Of a DNA stretch of 40,363 nt, positions 17,334 to 25,528 are shown piece after piece (within the stretch, counting starts at the first letter, position 1; the number at the start of each line of letters is the position of its first letter). The notes under the pieces were generated by a model. The model was not told the DNA's origin, searched no databases, and worked only from the letters and a program-made list of their open reading frames with translations. Source of the stretch: Rivularia sp. MS3 (GTDB lineage Bacteria > Cyanobacteriota > Cyanobacteriia > Cyanobacteriales > Nostocaceae); assembly GCA_019192545.1 (NCBI GenBank), contig JAHCMI010000083.1:1-40363 (forward strand). Direction: 5' to 3'. The position numbers and the translations under genes were made by a program.

Positions 17334-17480
17334 TTAAAATTCGTAAATTTCCAGCGGAAAATCATCAGAATCTTTAAAAAAAGTAAATCGCTTGCCAGTA
17401 ATTTCATCTATTTTGATATTTTCTACTTCTACACCTTTTGATTTCGAGTAGCGAACACTTTGCTCAATCTTATCTACTAG
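17334..17480 (-). pseudogene. 3' remnant of a glyoxalase/VOC-family gene
   Basis: The minus strand reads KSKGVEVENIKIDEITGKRF then TFFKDSDDFPLEIYEF and a stop at 17334-17336. This is the C-terminal signature of vicinal-oxygen-chelate (glyoxalase/bleomycin-resistance) proteins, where the usual form is FTFFxDPDGLPLELYE with a metal-binding Glu. The frame has no start. Upstream coding sequence is replaced within a few codons by heptamer repeats (17478-17521). About 49 residues survive. Confidence 0.8.
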
Positions 17481-17613
17481 TAAGTAGCGATTAGTAAGTA
17501 GCAAGTAGCGAGTAGTAAGTAAAATGCTAATTATTTCTTGTTGTGGGCAACTTAAGCATCCATTCTCTAATCATTACTCATTACTCATTACTCGCTACTC
17601 GCTACTCACTACT
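17478..17613. repeat. Pair of opposed STRRs (inverted heptamer arrays)
   Basis: AAGTAGC-type heptamers (17478-17521) are followed, after about 50 bases, by six units of CATTACT/CGCTACT/CACTACT (17572-17613). The second array is largely the reverse complement of the first, so the two could pair into a long hairpin. They separate the VOC-gene remnant from the VWA gene. Confidence 0.85.
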
Positions 17614-17702
17614 TTAAAAATTATCTCTTTGTCTTCCTACCCGCCCTATGACGGCAGTTCCTACAACAGAGAGAACCTCCGCAGTGGACTACCTCTTAGC
17701 CA

Positions 17703-18950
17703 TTACGAATCTTGTAATGTAGTTTTAGAAACGATTCTGGTTTTCTTTTTATCAGCTTCAGAAAGTTCTTCTCCAGATTGCAAGCGAGTTGCAGAAGTTT
17801 GTAAAACAGTTGCAGCACCGCTGTCTCCCATCTGCAAAGCCGTTTTTGCAGCGGTTTGCAACATCGTAGCAGCACCTGCCCTATCTCCTTGCTGTAATTT
17901 GGCTTCTGCAAGTTGGGTTTGCCGATATTTTGCTAGTGCTAAAACATGAGGCTGAACTTGTGGATTAGAGAAGGGTTGATATGTTCTAACTGCGTTAATT
18001 TCTATAGGTATAGTATCGGAGAGCAATCCCGTCATATTAGTGGCTGGATCGTCGTAACGTACTTGTATTTGAGCTACTGTATGATTACCTTCTGGGAATT
18101 GTCCCAAATAAATATTTGCTAAAACCGTTCTTTGGCTATCTTTCATTAAATCCCCCAAACGCACGGCAAAACGTCCGTCTGCTTCTTGCTGTACGGGCAA
18201 TTCAATAGTATCTGGGTATACTTGAGCTACAGGTTTCAGTTCAGCTAACCGAACCTTGGGCATCAACGAAAATAGCAGATAGGCATTTGTTAAACCGACA
18301 GTTTGAATGCGGCTAAATAATTGATTAAATTTATTTTCAGCTTCCTCTGGCTGTGCGATATGCGACAAACTACCACCGCCTGCATCGGCAATTTGTTCGA
18401 GAACATCTTGGTTCCAATTATCGCCAAATCCTAGAGAATTTAGAGTTAAACTGTAATCGATAGCTAATTGAGCAAATTTCATACAGCGATTGTTATCGCC
18501 ATGTTCGTTTTCACCATCAGTCAATAAAAAGGCTTGAGAAATAGCTTCTTTCTTGCCCTTGGCTAATTCCTCAATACCCAAACGCAAACCTTCATCAATA
18601 GAAGTACCGCCATCAGCACTGAGACGATTAATCTGCTGTTTTATACCTTCTCTATCTTCTATTACCTGGTTGGGAACGAGTACTTTGGCTCGGTGATCGA
18701 AAACTACAATACTGAGGCGATCGCCATTTTTGAGTCTATCAACAATGCGGTTTGCAGCTTTTTTTACAGTTTCTAGCGGACGACCATTCATGGAACCGCT
18801 ATGGTCTAAAATCAAGCATAAATTAAGAGGAACGCTGCGGTCTAAATTTTCAACCTTAGCAGTTAGAGCAACTGCCAACTGGCGTTGAGAGCTTGATTGA
18901 TTTATATCCAGATTGCTATCATTGAGTTCGGGCAATAAGCTAACTTTCAT
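17703..18950 (-). CDS. VWA-domain protein with helical C-terminal repeats
   Basis: 415 residues from ATG 18950 (AAGGA about 12 nt upstream; a GTG seven codons earlier is possible). The von Willebrand A domain spans about 40-230. Its complete MIDAS metal site comprises DHSGSM (D49, S51, S53), then DGGTSIDEG and LLTDGENEHGD. A beta-rich region follows, then a C-terminal alanine- and glutamine-rich helical stretch from about 345 (LALAKYRQTQLAEAKLQQGD) resembling TPR units. There is no signal peptide. Such proteins bind partners through a metal ion and are frequent in cyanobacteria. The role is unknown. Confidence 0.88.
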   Translation of the reverse strand: MKVSLLPELNDSNLDINQSSSQRQLAVALTAKVENLDRSVPLNLCLILDHSGSMNGRPLETVKKAANRIVDRLKNGDRLSIVVFDHRAKVLVPNQVIEDREGIKQQINRLSADGGTSIDEGLRLGIEELAKGKKEAISQAFLLTDGENEHGDNNRCMKFAQLAIDYSLTLNSLGFGDNWNQDVLEQIADAGGGSLSHIAQPEEAENKFNQLFSRIQTVGLTNAYLLFSLMPKVRLAELKPVAQVYPDTIELPVQQEADGRFAVRLGDLMKDSQRTVLANIYLGQFPEGNHTVAQIQVRYDDPATNMTGLLSDTIPIEINAVRTYQPFSNPQVQPHVLALAKYRQTQLAEAKLQQGDRAGAATMLQTAAKTALQMGDSGAATVLQTSATRLQSGEELSEADKKKTRIVSKTTLQDS

Positions 18951-19287
18951 TTTTGTTGCGGTTCCTTGCACGGACTATACATTATATATAAATAACTCCA
19001 GAACGCAGCCAACTCGCTACGGAAATGTGCTGCCTTGAGTTTGATATCTTAAATGATATTCATAATTTAGCTTTCTAAATAATAAAATTGCTTGGAAGAA
19101 TTTTATTAGAAGGAGGATGGGGGACAAGGAGACAAGGGGTAATGATAAATATAGGACAACTAACCACTAACAACTAACAACTAACAATTAAATTTGTAAA
19201 AAGCGAGAAATCCACACCTCCATAGTCTTTATCCACGCGCTAGTATGTACTACAGTTAATAGCGTTAATTCAGGCAACGGTTGGAAA
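18951..19287. other. Divergent promoter region with STRR
   Basis: Lies between the divergent VWA and clpR genes. AACTAAC-type heptamers occupy 19158-19192. Purine-rich GGAGGATGGGGGACAAGGAG at 19111-19130 is not next to any start codon. No further gene is visible. Confidence 0.6.
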
Positions 19288-19953
19288 ATGGAACATTCAC
19301 CCATCAAGGCTATGCAAGCGCCTTACACGGGCGACAATTTTTATCGCACGCCACCCCCAGATTTACCTTCTTTATTGCTGAAGGAACGTATCGTGTATCT
19401 GGGAGCGCCACTGGTGCCAGAAGTTACTAAACTAATTATTGCCGAATTGCTTTATTTGCAGTCGGAAGACCCAGAAAAGCCAATAAAAATTTATATTAAC
19501 TCTGTTGGTACAAGTTTCGGCGACCAGCCCATTGCTTTTGAAACAGAAGCTTTTGCTATATACGATACCATGAGGTACATTAAGCCTCCCATTCATACTA
19601 TTTGTATCGGTCAGGCAATGGGTATGGCAGCAATGTTACTTAGTGCCGGAACCAAAGGTTGTAGAGCCGCTTTACCCCATGCTTCAATTGTTCTCAAGCA
19701 GCCTATTAGCGGCACCAGAGGACAAGCCACCGATATTCAAATCATGGCGAAAGAAGTCTTTGTTAACAAAGAAGCAATGGTGGAAATCTTTGCTCGCAAC
19801 ACCGGACAAGACAAAGAAAAAGTTAAAAAAGATATGGATCGCTTATTCTACATTACGCCAGAGCAAGCAGTAGAATATGGCTTAATTGACCGAGTTTTTG
19901 AAAGCAAAGCACAATTAGACTCCGAATCTGCTGCACCAGCAGGAGTTTTATAA
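19288..19953 (+). CDS. clpR: ClpR, catalytically inactive ClpP-like subunit
   Basis: 221 residues with the ClpP fold. The nucleophile motif reads GQAMGMAA where active ClpP has GxAASMGA, so the serine is glycine (G112). The histidine region reads PHASIVLKQP, so histidine is lysine (K137). Both losses are typical of cyanobacterial and plastid ClpR. There is also the usual insertion after IYINSVGTSFGDQ relative to ClpP. ClpR forms mixed heptameric rings with ClpP3, which together with ClpC make the essential Clp protease of cyanobacteria (known from Synechococcus). clpP3 follows 300 nt downstream on the same strand. Confidence 0.96.
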   Translation: MEHSPIKAMQAPYTGDNFYRTPPPDLPSLLLKERIVYLGAPLVPEVTKLIIAELLYLQSEDPEKPIKIYINSVGTSFGDQPIAFETEAFAIYDTMRYIKPPIHTICIGQAMGMAAMLLSAGTKGCRAALPHASIVLKQPISGTRGQATDIQIMAKEVFVNKEAMVEIFARNTGQDKEKVKKDMDRLFYITPEQAVEYGLIDRVFESKAQLDSESAAPAGVL

Positions 19954-19977
19954 ACAAGCACGTAGATATTTTATTCT

Positions 19978-20052
19978 GGATGAAATTAAAAATTAAATTA
20001 AAAATTAAACTCAAAAATTTAATTTAATTAAATTTGATTTAATCTTTCATCC
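19978..20052. repeat. Large AT-rich imperfect palindrome between clpR and clpP3
   Basis: GGATGAAA (19978-19985) and TTTCATCC (20045-20052) are exact inverted arms. The interior is nearly all A and T and can extend the pairing with TTAAA/TTTAA tracts. It begins 25 nt after the clpR stop. It could be an mRNA processing or partial-termination element within the operon. Confidence 0.65.
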
Positions 20053-20253
20053 TGCAAGCAGTTTACAGCTGCAATAATTTAGAGTTTATGCTTTCGCCGA
20101 GTCAGAGTAAGTTTATCGTTGTAGCTCTTTTAAATAAAATACCTATGCTCAGGGAATTATTTGCAATGGCTATACACAATAATTATTCTTACTCCTCTAT
20201 AACTTCTAAATTTTGATTTTCATCTTCCATAAATTACAAACGGAGTCGAAAAT

Positions 20254-20850
20254 ATGCCAATAGGCTATCCTAGCGTTCCTTATAAATTACCAGGGGAACA
20301 ATATACTCAGTGGGTAAATATTTATACTCGCTTAGCCCGCGATCGCATTATATTCTTGGGTGATGAGGTAAACGACCAGATAGCTAACGAAATCATTGCT
20401 ATCATGTTGTACCTTGATTCCGAAGACCCAGGCAAAGATATTTTTCTGTACATAAATTCACCAGGCGGTGTTGTAACATCTGGTTTGGCGATTTACGATA
20501 CCATGCAGCATATCAAGTCTGACGTGGTAACAATATGTCTGGGTTTAGCAGCATCAATGGGTTCATTCCTATTAGGTGGTGGAACCAAAGGTAAGCGATT
20601 AGCCTTACCTCATTCGCGGATTATGATTCACCAACCTTCGGGTGGTACTCGCGGACAAGCAACCGACATCGAAATTGAAGCTAAAGAAATCTTACGGATT
20701 CGCCATCAATTAAACGGTATTTACGCTAACAATACAGGTCAAACAATCGAAAAAATCGAAAAAGACATGGATCGCGACTTCTTCATGTCAGCAGAACAAG
20801 CCAAAGAGTACGGCTTGATTGACAAAGTAATCGAAGAGCGACCGGTTTAA
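20254..20850 (+). CDS. clpP3: ClpP3, active serine subunit of the Clp protease
   Basis: 198 residues. The catalytic triad is complete: S101 in GLAASMGS, H126 in [10 protein letters not shown]175 in [25 protein letters not shown] and the C-terminal [14 protein letters not shown] follow the family. The Shine-Dalgarno GGAG lies about 8 nt before ATG. The position directly after clpR identifies it as the ClpP3 paralogue rather than ClpP1 or ClpP2. It degrades unfolded polypeptides fed by a Clp ATPase in the cytosol. Confidence 0.95.
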   Translation: MPIGYPSVPYKLPGEQYTQWVNIYTRLARDRIIFLGDEVNDQIANEIIAIMLYLDSEDPGKDIFLYINSPGGVVTSGLAIYDTMQHIKSDVVTICLGLAASMGSFLLGGGTKGKRLALPHSRIMIHQPSGGTRGQATDIEIEAKEILRIRHQLNGIYANNTGQTIEKIEKDMDRDFFMSAEQAKEYGLIDKVIEERPV

Positions 20851-21211
20851 GTTAGGTTGAAGGTTAAAGGTTAAAGGCCTGCATGTTGAAGGTTGAAGGA
20901 AAGGTCTGCATGTTGAAGTTTAAGAGTCCTTCTAAACAACTCCAACCTATTCTAATCTTTCTCTCCTTCCAAATTCTTACCTTTGACCTCTAACCTCTAA
21001 CCTATATGCTTCCTCCTTACCTTTGACCTCTAACATACAGACCTGTAAACTTGTACCTGGTGAACTTTAAATTTAAAATTTAGTCTTTATTATTAATGGC
21101 TTCAGCATTTAGCTGAAAATGTAATATAATCAGTCACTTACTTGAATAATTTAAATAATTTAAATAATTAAGTAAGCTGATAGCTGTTAAAAGTGCTTCT
21201 GATAGCTCGAA
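20851..21211. repeat. Intergenic STRR cluster
   Basis: GGTTGAA/GGTTAAA heptamers start at 20855, four bases after the clpP3 stop. GG(C/T)CTGCATGTTGAAG occurs twice (near 20875 and 20903). Oppositely oriented ACCTTTGACCTCTAACCT units appear twice between 20978 and 21035. No gene is seen. Confidence 0.75.
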
Positions 21212-21859
21212 ATGGAACTTCTAGATTGCTACCGTTTACTAGGTTTAAGGTCGGGAGCTTCTTTTCCCGATATCAAATCGTCTTATCGCCGACTCGCACA
21301 GCAATATCATCCCGATATTAATCCGAATGATGACAGAGCCAAAGAAAAGTTTATTGCCGTAACAGAGGCATATAAACTGCTGTTGCAAGTTATACCGCCT
21401 CCTGAAGATAATTCTTATAAGAAAGAGTCTCCATCTGTTGAAACACCGCCAAAACAACCGCAGCAGGCTAGAGAAAAATGGCGGCAAAAAGCTCATAAGG
21501 TATCAAAACAAGCATCACCGCAACAGCCAAAGCCACAGCCGAAACCTCCTCATGTCGCCGAAATTGAACAACGTCTGAAGTGGAAGACTTACGAACAGCT
21601 ACAGCAATTTTTGAAAGAGAGGCGTTTTCCTCAAGCAATTGCATTAGCAGAAGCTTTAGTTGAACGTTTACCGCATGATGCTGAAGTCCGACAATGGTTA
21701 GCTATATCCTATCAGCTTTGGGCACGAGCATTAATAGCTGAAAAACAGCTGCTTAAAGCAAGAATTTTTCTTAAAAAGGCTTTGAAAACCGATCCTAAAA
21801 ATAAGTCTTTAATTAACGAGGTGCAGCGCGATTTTAAGAAGTTAGAGCAGGTGTTTTAA
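21212..21859 (+). CDS. J-domain (DnaJ-like) protein with TPR-like C-terminus
   Basis: 215 residues. The N-terminal J domain (1-65) has DCYRLLGL, RRLAQQYHPDINP with the HPD motif (H33, P34, D35), and KEKFIAVTEAYKLL. A proline-, glutamine- and lysine-rich linker (about 66-115) leads to a helical region with TPR-like pairs (about 125-210; FPQAIALAEALVERLPHD and LKARIFLKKALKTDP). It lacks the Gly/Phe and zinc-finger regions of true DnaJ. It should stimulate an Hsp70 (DnaK) and bring clients through the TPR part. It is transcribed in the same direction as clpP3 but 361 nt away. Confidence 0.92.
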   Translation: MELLDCYRLLGLRSGASFPDIKSSYRRLAQQYHPDINPNDDRAKEKFIAVTEAYKLLLQVIPPPEDNSYKKESPSVETPPKQPQQAREKWRQKAHKVSKQASPQQPKPQPKPPHVAEIEQRLKWKTYEQLQQFLKERRFPQAIALAEALVERLPHDAEVRQWLAISYQLWARALIAEKQLLKARIFLKKALKTDPKNKSLINEVQRDFKKLEQVF

Positions 21860-22042
21860 TTCAGGAATTGGTAATGGGGAAGAGAAACAACTTGACGTAA
21901 GTTCTAACGAAGAAGTTAATAATTTATAATAACTTGATTCTAATAGTTAAATTTACGTAATGTTTGTGAAGCTGACTGGTGAGTTTAAGTAATATTACTT
22001 GGTTTGTGATATTCTTCTCTCACCCAGAACAATAAACCAGTT

Positions 22043-22495
22043 ATGATATTGAATAGTGTAGCTTCAGCTTTATTTTTAACAATAGGATTTACTACTTTCT
22101 CCAATCAAATGACCTTAGCCCAAAGCGTGGATATTCACTTTAGAGGAGTGGTTGAACCACATGCTAGTTTTGAAAGTATTAGTTCTGGCAAAATAGAATC
22201 AAATCTTTCTGGTAAAGCTGGTAAAAGTACAAATGGGTTTACCGATTCAACTCCTGCCAAAATTAACGTTCAGACTAGTAATCCTACAACAATTATTGTT
22301 TCCAACTCCACGGATATATTGAATAAATCACATGCGGCAATATTGCAAGTTGGTTCCAATCGAGCCAAGGGTAATAGTATAACTTTATCCCCAGGTAAGA
22401 ATACAGTGGAAGTCGATCTATTATTAAAGCAGAATCAAATCTTAGCACCAGGTACTTATAATTATGACATTACTTTAACTATGGTAAGTCCATAA
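22043..22495 (+). CDS. Pilin-like secreted protein of the chaperone-usher locus (cysteine-free)
   Basis: 150 residues. A signal peptide is visible (hydrophobic 4-20, probable cleavage near TLA/QSV). The mature part is beta-rich, has no cysteine, and ends APGTYNYDITLTMV. This resembles the last strand of spore-coat-U/Csu-type pilins (PxGxYxDxVxVxV) and the ends of the proteins at 22594 and 24272. Its upstream neighbour is the J-domain gene; a similar gene follows 98 nt downstream. The likely fate is export to the periplasm and capture by the chaperone encoded at 23227-24057. That is inferred from context and fold cues. Confidence 0.75.
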   Translation: MILNSVASALFLTIGFTTFSNQMTLAQSVDIHFRGVVEPHASFESISSGKIESNLSGKAGKSTNGFTDSTPAKINVQTSNPTTIIVSNSTDILNKSHAAILQVGSNRAKGNSITLSPGKNTVEVDLLLKQNQILAPGTYNYDITLTMVSP

Positions 22496-22593
22496 TTTTA
22501 AGTATTTTTACAGAAGTGCATTTCAGAATAAATAGCTACAAATGAATCTACATAAGGATATATATAGACGTAGATTAGCTGGGTTATTTTGTA

Positions 22594-23034
22594 ATGCTAC
22601 ATCGTTTCGCAATCGCTTCAGGATTATTACTCGCAAGCTTTACTAATTTTATTCCGACTGCATTCGCACAAGTAAAATTCAGTAATATTAGCCCCGGTAC
22701 TATTAATACTTCGGGAGGAGATTACAAAGTATTAGAATCAGTAGTACCTGGGAATATTGACGTAAACGTTCCTCCAGACACTACCGCTCAAATTACAGTT
22801 TTATCACCCAGCTTTGCAAATGGTGCTTCACAAGATCCACAGGGAACGCAAAAGATAGGATTTTTAGAATTTGGTTCAAACAAACTTAGAAGCGACGGAA
22901 ACAATAATACAGCGACTTTACCCACTGGAGACACCAATTTAGAAGTAGGATTGCGAGTAGAGCGTCCGATTGCATTTACACCAGGGAATTATAATTATTC
23001 CGTGAATCTTAGCGTTACGATTGTACCTCAATAG
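22594..23034 (+). CDS. Pilin-like secreted protein of the chaperone-usher locus (second, cysteine-free)
   Basis: 146 residues with a clear signal peptide ending PTAFA before QVKF. The mature chain is beta-rich and cysteine-free. It includes VNVPPDTTAQITVLSPSF and the C-terminal TPGNYNYSVNLSVTIVPQ, which parallels the ends of the 22043 and 24272 proteins. The three share little else, as is usual for pilus subunits. It is probably cotranscribed with the gene at 22043. Confidence 0.75.
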   Translation: MLHRFAIASGLLLASFTNFIPTAFAQVKFSNISPGTINTSGGDYKVLESVVPGNIDVNVPPDTTAQITVLSPSFANGASQDPQGTQKIGFLEFGSNKLRSDGNNNTATLPTGDTNLEVGLRVERPIAFTPGNYNYSVNLSVTIVPQ

Positions 23035-23051
23035 AAACCTCACCCTGTTGC

Positions 23052-23177
23052 TTCGGGACATCCCTCTCCTTTATAAGGAAAGGGAAAATGCTCCTACTTG
23101 AACAACTAAATTGTAGGGTGTGTGACGGTTACGAAAAACTTATTATATAACTAATTAATTTGGAAATACCGTCACCC
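23052..23177. repeat. Two hairpin-forming intergenic repeats between convergent genes
   Basis: CCTCTCCTTTATAAGGAAAGGG (about 23071-23091) forms a short stem. GTGACGGT (23122-23129) pairs exactly with ACCGTCAC (23168-23175), extended by GGGTG/CCACC. They lie between the convergent 22594 gene and the chaperone gene, where they could end both transcripts. Similar sequences are common dispersed repeats in cyanobacteria (recalled). Confidence 0.6.
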
Positions 23178-23226
23178 ACCAATTAAGTTAGAATAAAACC
23201 CAAAATACATTTGTAGCTCCTAGAAA

Positions 23227-24057
23227 TTACTTTGCGGGAATGGTTAATTTAACATCAAAAGGAATCCGATTTTTCTTATTTACTCCCCATCCCAATTCGC
23301 CTGTTAACTGATATTCTCCCGGTGCTAATTTAGATTGATTTTTATTCAGATATTTTACATTTAAATAACGTTCTTTCTCTGCTAATACCGTTGTATCGGA
23401 AATACTTCCTTTTTGAATTGTTTTTTTTCCTTGCTTTAATTTCCAATCTCCGGCGACTATCGCGGATGCTTTACCTTTGTTGCTAACTAATAGCTGAATT
23501 TGATTAGTTTTTAAGTCGAATTTGGCGCTGTCAGGAATTAAATTTGGTGAAACATCGCCTTTACGAACGTACAACGCAACGCCGACTCTAGGGATAATAC
23601 TTGTTTGAAGAGTGATGTTATTTTTGGAATCGGTTTGTGTTACTGTTCCTTTTCGCAGGTTTTCGGTGAAAATCATTGTGCGATATTCACCATCGGGTAA
23701 ACTGGGAGGAAAACGAACGATAAAACGAATATTACGCTTTCTTGATGCTCCTACCAGTAATTCTCTGGGAGAAAATTGTAGGTATGGTGTTAAATCTTTT
23801 GGACTCTCAGATAAAATTTTGAATCCGGTTTCTTTATCATACGTGAAGGGTGAAGTGTAAACGCGAGCGCGGAAGTTTTGAGAATCTGGGTTAGAAACGG
23901 TAATTCTACCTTGTGCTTGTCCCCGTTTAGCTTCAGTTTCAACTACCATCGGGGAAATTGAGATGTTGGCTTTAGCTATATTTCCCCACAATAAAAAGCT
24001 CGATAGCAATAAACTACCTAGCGGTAATGAAAATTTTCTGATAGAAGCAAAGTTCAT
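23227..24057 (-). CDS. PapD-like periplasmic pilus chaperone
   Basis: 276 residues from ATG 24057. That start is chosen because the signal peptide then begins at once (FSLPLGSLLLSSFLLWG, cleavage near AKA); an upstream TTG frame extends it implausibly. The mature part is two beta domains. The first opens ISISPMVVETEAKRGQAQ and ITVSNPDSQNFRARVY, then FSPRELLVGASRKRNIRFIV and GEYRTMIFTE, the pattern of the PapD/FimC N-terminal immunoglobulin domain. The second (about 170-276) ends PFDVKLTIPAK. It should cap and fold the pilin-like proteins of this locus in the periplasm. It probably forms one transcript with the pilin at 24272-24823 upstream of it on the minus strand. Confidence 0.85.
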   Translation of the reverse strand: MNFASIRKFSLPLGSLLLSSFLLWGNIAKANISISPMVVETEAKRGQAQGRITVSNPDSQNFRARVYTSPFTYDKETGFKILSESPKDLTPYLQFSPRELLVGASRKRNIRFIVRFPPSLPDGEYRTMIFTENLRKGTVTQTDSKNNITLQTSIIPRVGVALYVRKGDVSPNLIPDSAKFDLKTNQIQLLVSNKGKASAIVAGDWKLKQGKKTIQKGSISDTTVLAEKERYLNVKYLNKNQSKLAPGEYQLTGELGWGVNKKNRIPFDVKLTIPAK

Positions 24058-24271
24058 TGATAGTTTAAGTTGGTGATGAGTAATTTTACAGAAGCGAAAA
24101 ATAGATGAAAAAATATCGGGATATACTGAGTAAATCGGTTGGAAGCTTGTAGGCTCTACCAACCGATTGAGTAAAAATTGAAATTCGATTCTGAGGGAAC
24201 CATTATCTTGTTTGATTTGGTTCCTTCTTTATGTGGAAGAATTCAACTAAAAAAGTTAAAAACTAAATTTT

Positions 24272-24823
24272 TTAGTTGGGAGCAGCGGTTAAGGTTACTT
24301 CATATTCATAGAAACCAGAAGGGATAACTGGGCCATTTCTCTCACCAGCAATCATACCTACTTGAAGTTCAACATCAGTTCCAGTGGGGATGGTTAAACT
24401 AGGCTGAACTTGACTGTACGAACCGGTATCAAATCTCGGACCAGGACTACTAGTATATGGTGATACATCCGTTTCGGTAGCAATAATTGCTTGCGTTACA
24501 GCTGGATTAAAACCAGCAGGAACGCTTATTGGATTAGGTTGAGCAACCGTTAATGAGCCACCATTACTACAGTTGACTGTGGTTTTACCGGCTGTTCCAT
24601 TACCTGCGGAGAAAATACCAACGTTGCCTGCAATAAATCTGGGAGCAGTTCCAGGTGCTTCAAGAGTACCTGGCTGAGTATTAGAAAACGTACAAGCAGA
24701 ACCAACAGTACCTGTAAATGGAACTGTTTCAGATGCTGTTCCTGTCTGAGCTTGAGCATTAGGTGCAAAAGCTACAGCACCTAAAATAGCGAAACCAGCA
24801 CTCAAAGCTAAACGACGAATCAT
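24272..24823 (-). CDS. Pilin-like secreted protein with one cysteine pair (Csu/spore-coat-U-like)
   Basis: 183 residues. The signal peptide MIRRLALSAGFAILGAVAFA is followed by PNAQAQ, with cleavage after AQA. The mature chain has two cysteines (GSACTFSN and TVNCSNGG), about 36 residues apart. That spacing suits the single disulphide of chaperone-usher pilins. The C-terminus is PSGFYEYEVTLTAAPN. AAGG lies about 9 nt before ATG. It is followed on the same strand by the chaperone gene and is probably the major structural subunit. Its upstream DNA holds a tandem array of dyad repeats (24873-25060). Confidence 0.8.
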   Translation of the reverse strand: MIRRLALSAGFAILGAVAFAPNAQAQTGTASETVPFTGTVGSACTFSNTQPGTLEAPGTAPRFIAGNVGIFSAGNGTAGKTTVNCSNGGSLTVAQPNPISVPAGFNPAVTQAIIATETDVSPYTSSPGPRFDTGSYSQVQPSLTIPTGTDVELQVGMIAGERNGPVIPSGFYEYEVTLTAAPN

Positions 24824-24872
24824 GAAAATTTACCTTGTGAATTTACGAATCAATTGCATTTAAGAAAATTGA

Positions 24873-25060
24873 TTAATTTAAACTGAAAAAACACAGTTTT
24901 ACTGAAGTTGATTAACTTTGAGGAATGAATTAACCTGAAGAAAACACAATTTAATTGAAGTTAATTGACTTCAGAAGTAAATTAACCTGAAAAAAACACA
25001 ATTTTCATGAAGTTAATTGACTTCAAAGAATGAATTCTTTCTTGAAAAACATAGAATTCA
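24873..25060. repeat. Tandem ~53-bp repeats with internal dyads upstream of the pilin gene
   Basis: Units start at 24873, 24930 and 24982, with a partial fourth at 25035. Each contains TTAAxCTGAAxAAAACACA and a dyad of the form GAAGTTAATTGACTTC (unit 1: GAAGTTGATTAACTTTGA). The array begins 50 nt upstream of the pilin start codon, so it lies in the pilin promoter or leader. It could be a set of operator sites or a structured RNA leader. Confidence 0.85.
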
Positions 25061-25528
25061 AATCAGTAAAAAATCATGTTGCAATTATTAGATTATATTT
25101 GCTGTCTAAATAGAATATTTATCTAAATCAAGCGAACATATTGATTAATCGCAACATTTTTTCTCTCTTCAATCACAGTAATTAATCATTTTCTATGCAA
25201 TATAGTGGCTTTGATAAGCTTCTTTTGTCGTCAGCAAGATTACGTAAAGAATTTTCTCAGTACAAATTATTTAAGCGGTTATTTTTAAGAATCAGATTTT
25301 ATAATTGTGGATTTTACGGATATCATCTGATTATAAAGTTGCTATAAATGAGTCGTTGATATTACTGTTTATAACTACAAATGAGTTTTTATAAATTACA
25401 ATTACCTAAATAAAAATACGTTGGTATTTTCTAAATTTTATTGAGTTAAATAATATTAATAGCACCCATTTAAAGAATATAAATTATATTAAACATCGCA
25501 GTTACTAGAATATTTATTCAAGCTTTCA
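25061..25528. other. Intergenic region between pilin and usher genes
   Basis: AT-rich sequence between divergent genes that must hold the usher promoter. No clear -35/-10 pair or gene is visible. Confidence 0.5.

Noticed and set aside
17478-17613. Possible CRISPR array in the heptamer-repeat regions
   Set aside because: The units are 7 bp with no spacers and no cas genes are nearby; these are STRRs.
17524-17949. 141-codon plus-strand frame over the 3' end of the VWA gene
   Set aside because: It runs antisense through heptamer repeats and the coding strand of a clear VWA protein; the serine- and alanine-rich product is a mirror of that gene.
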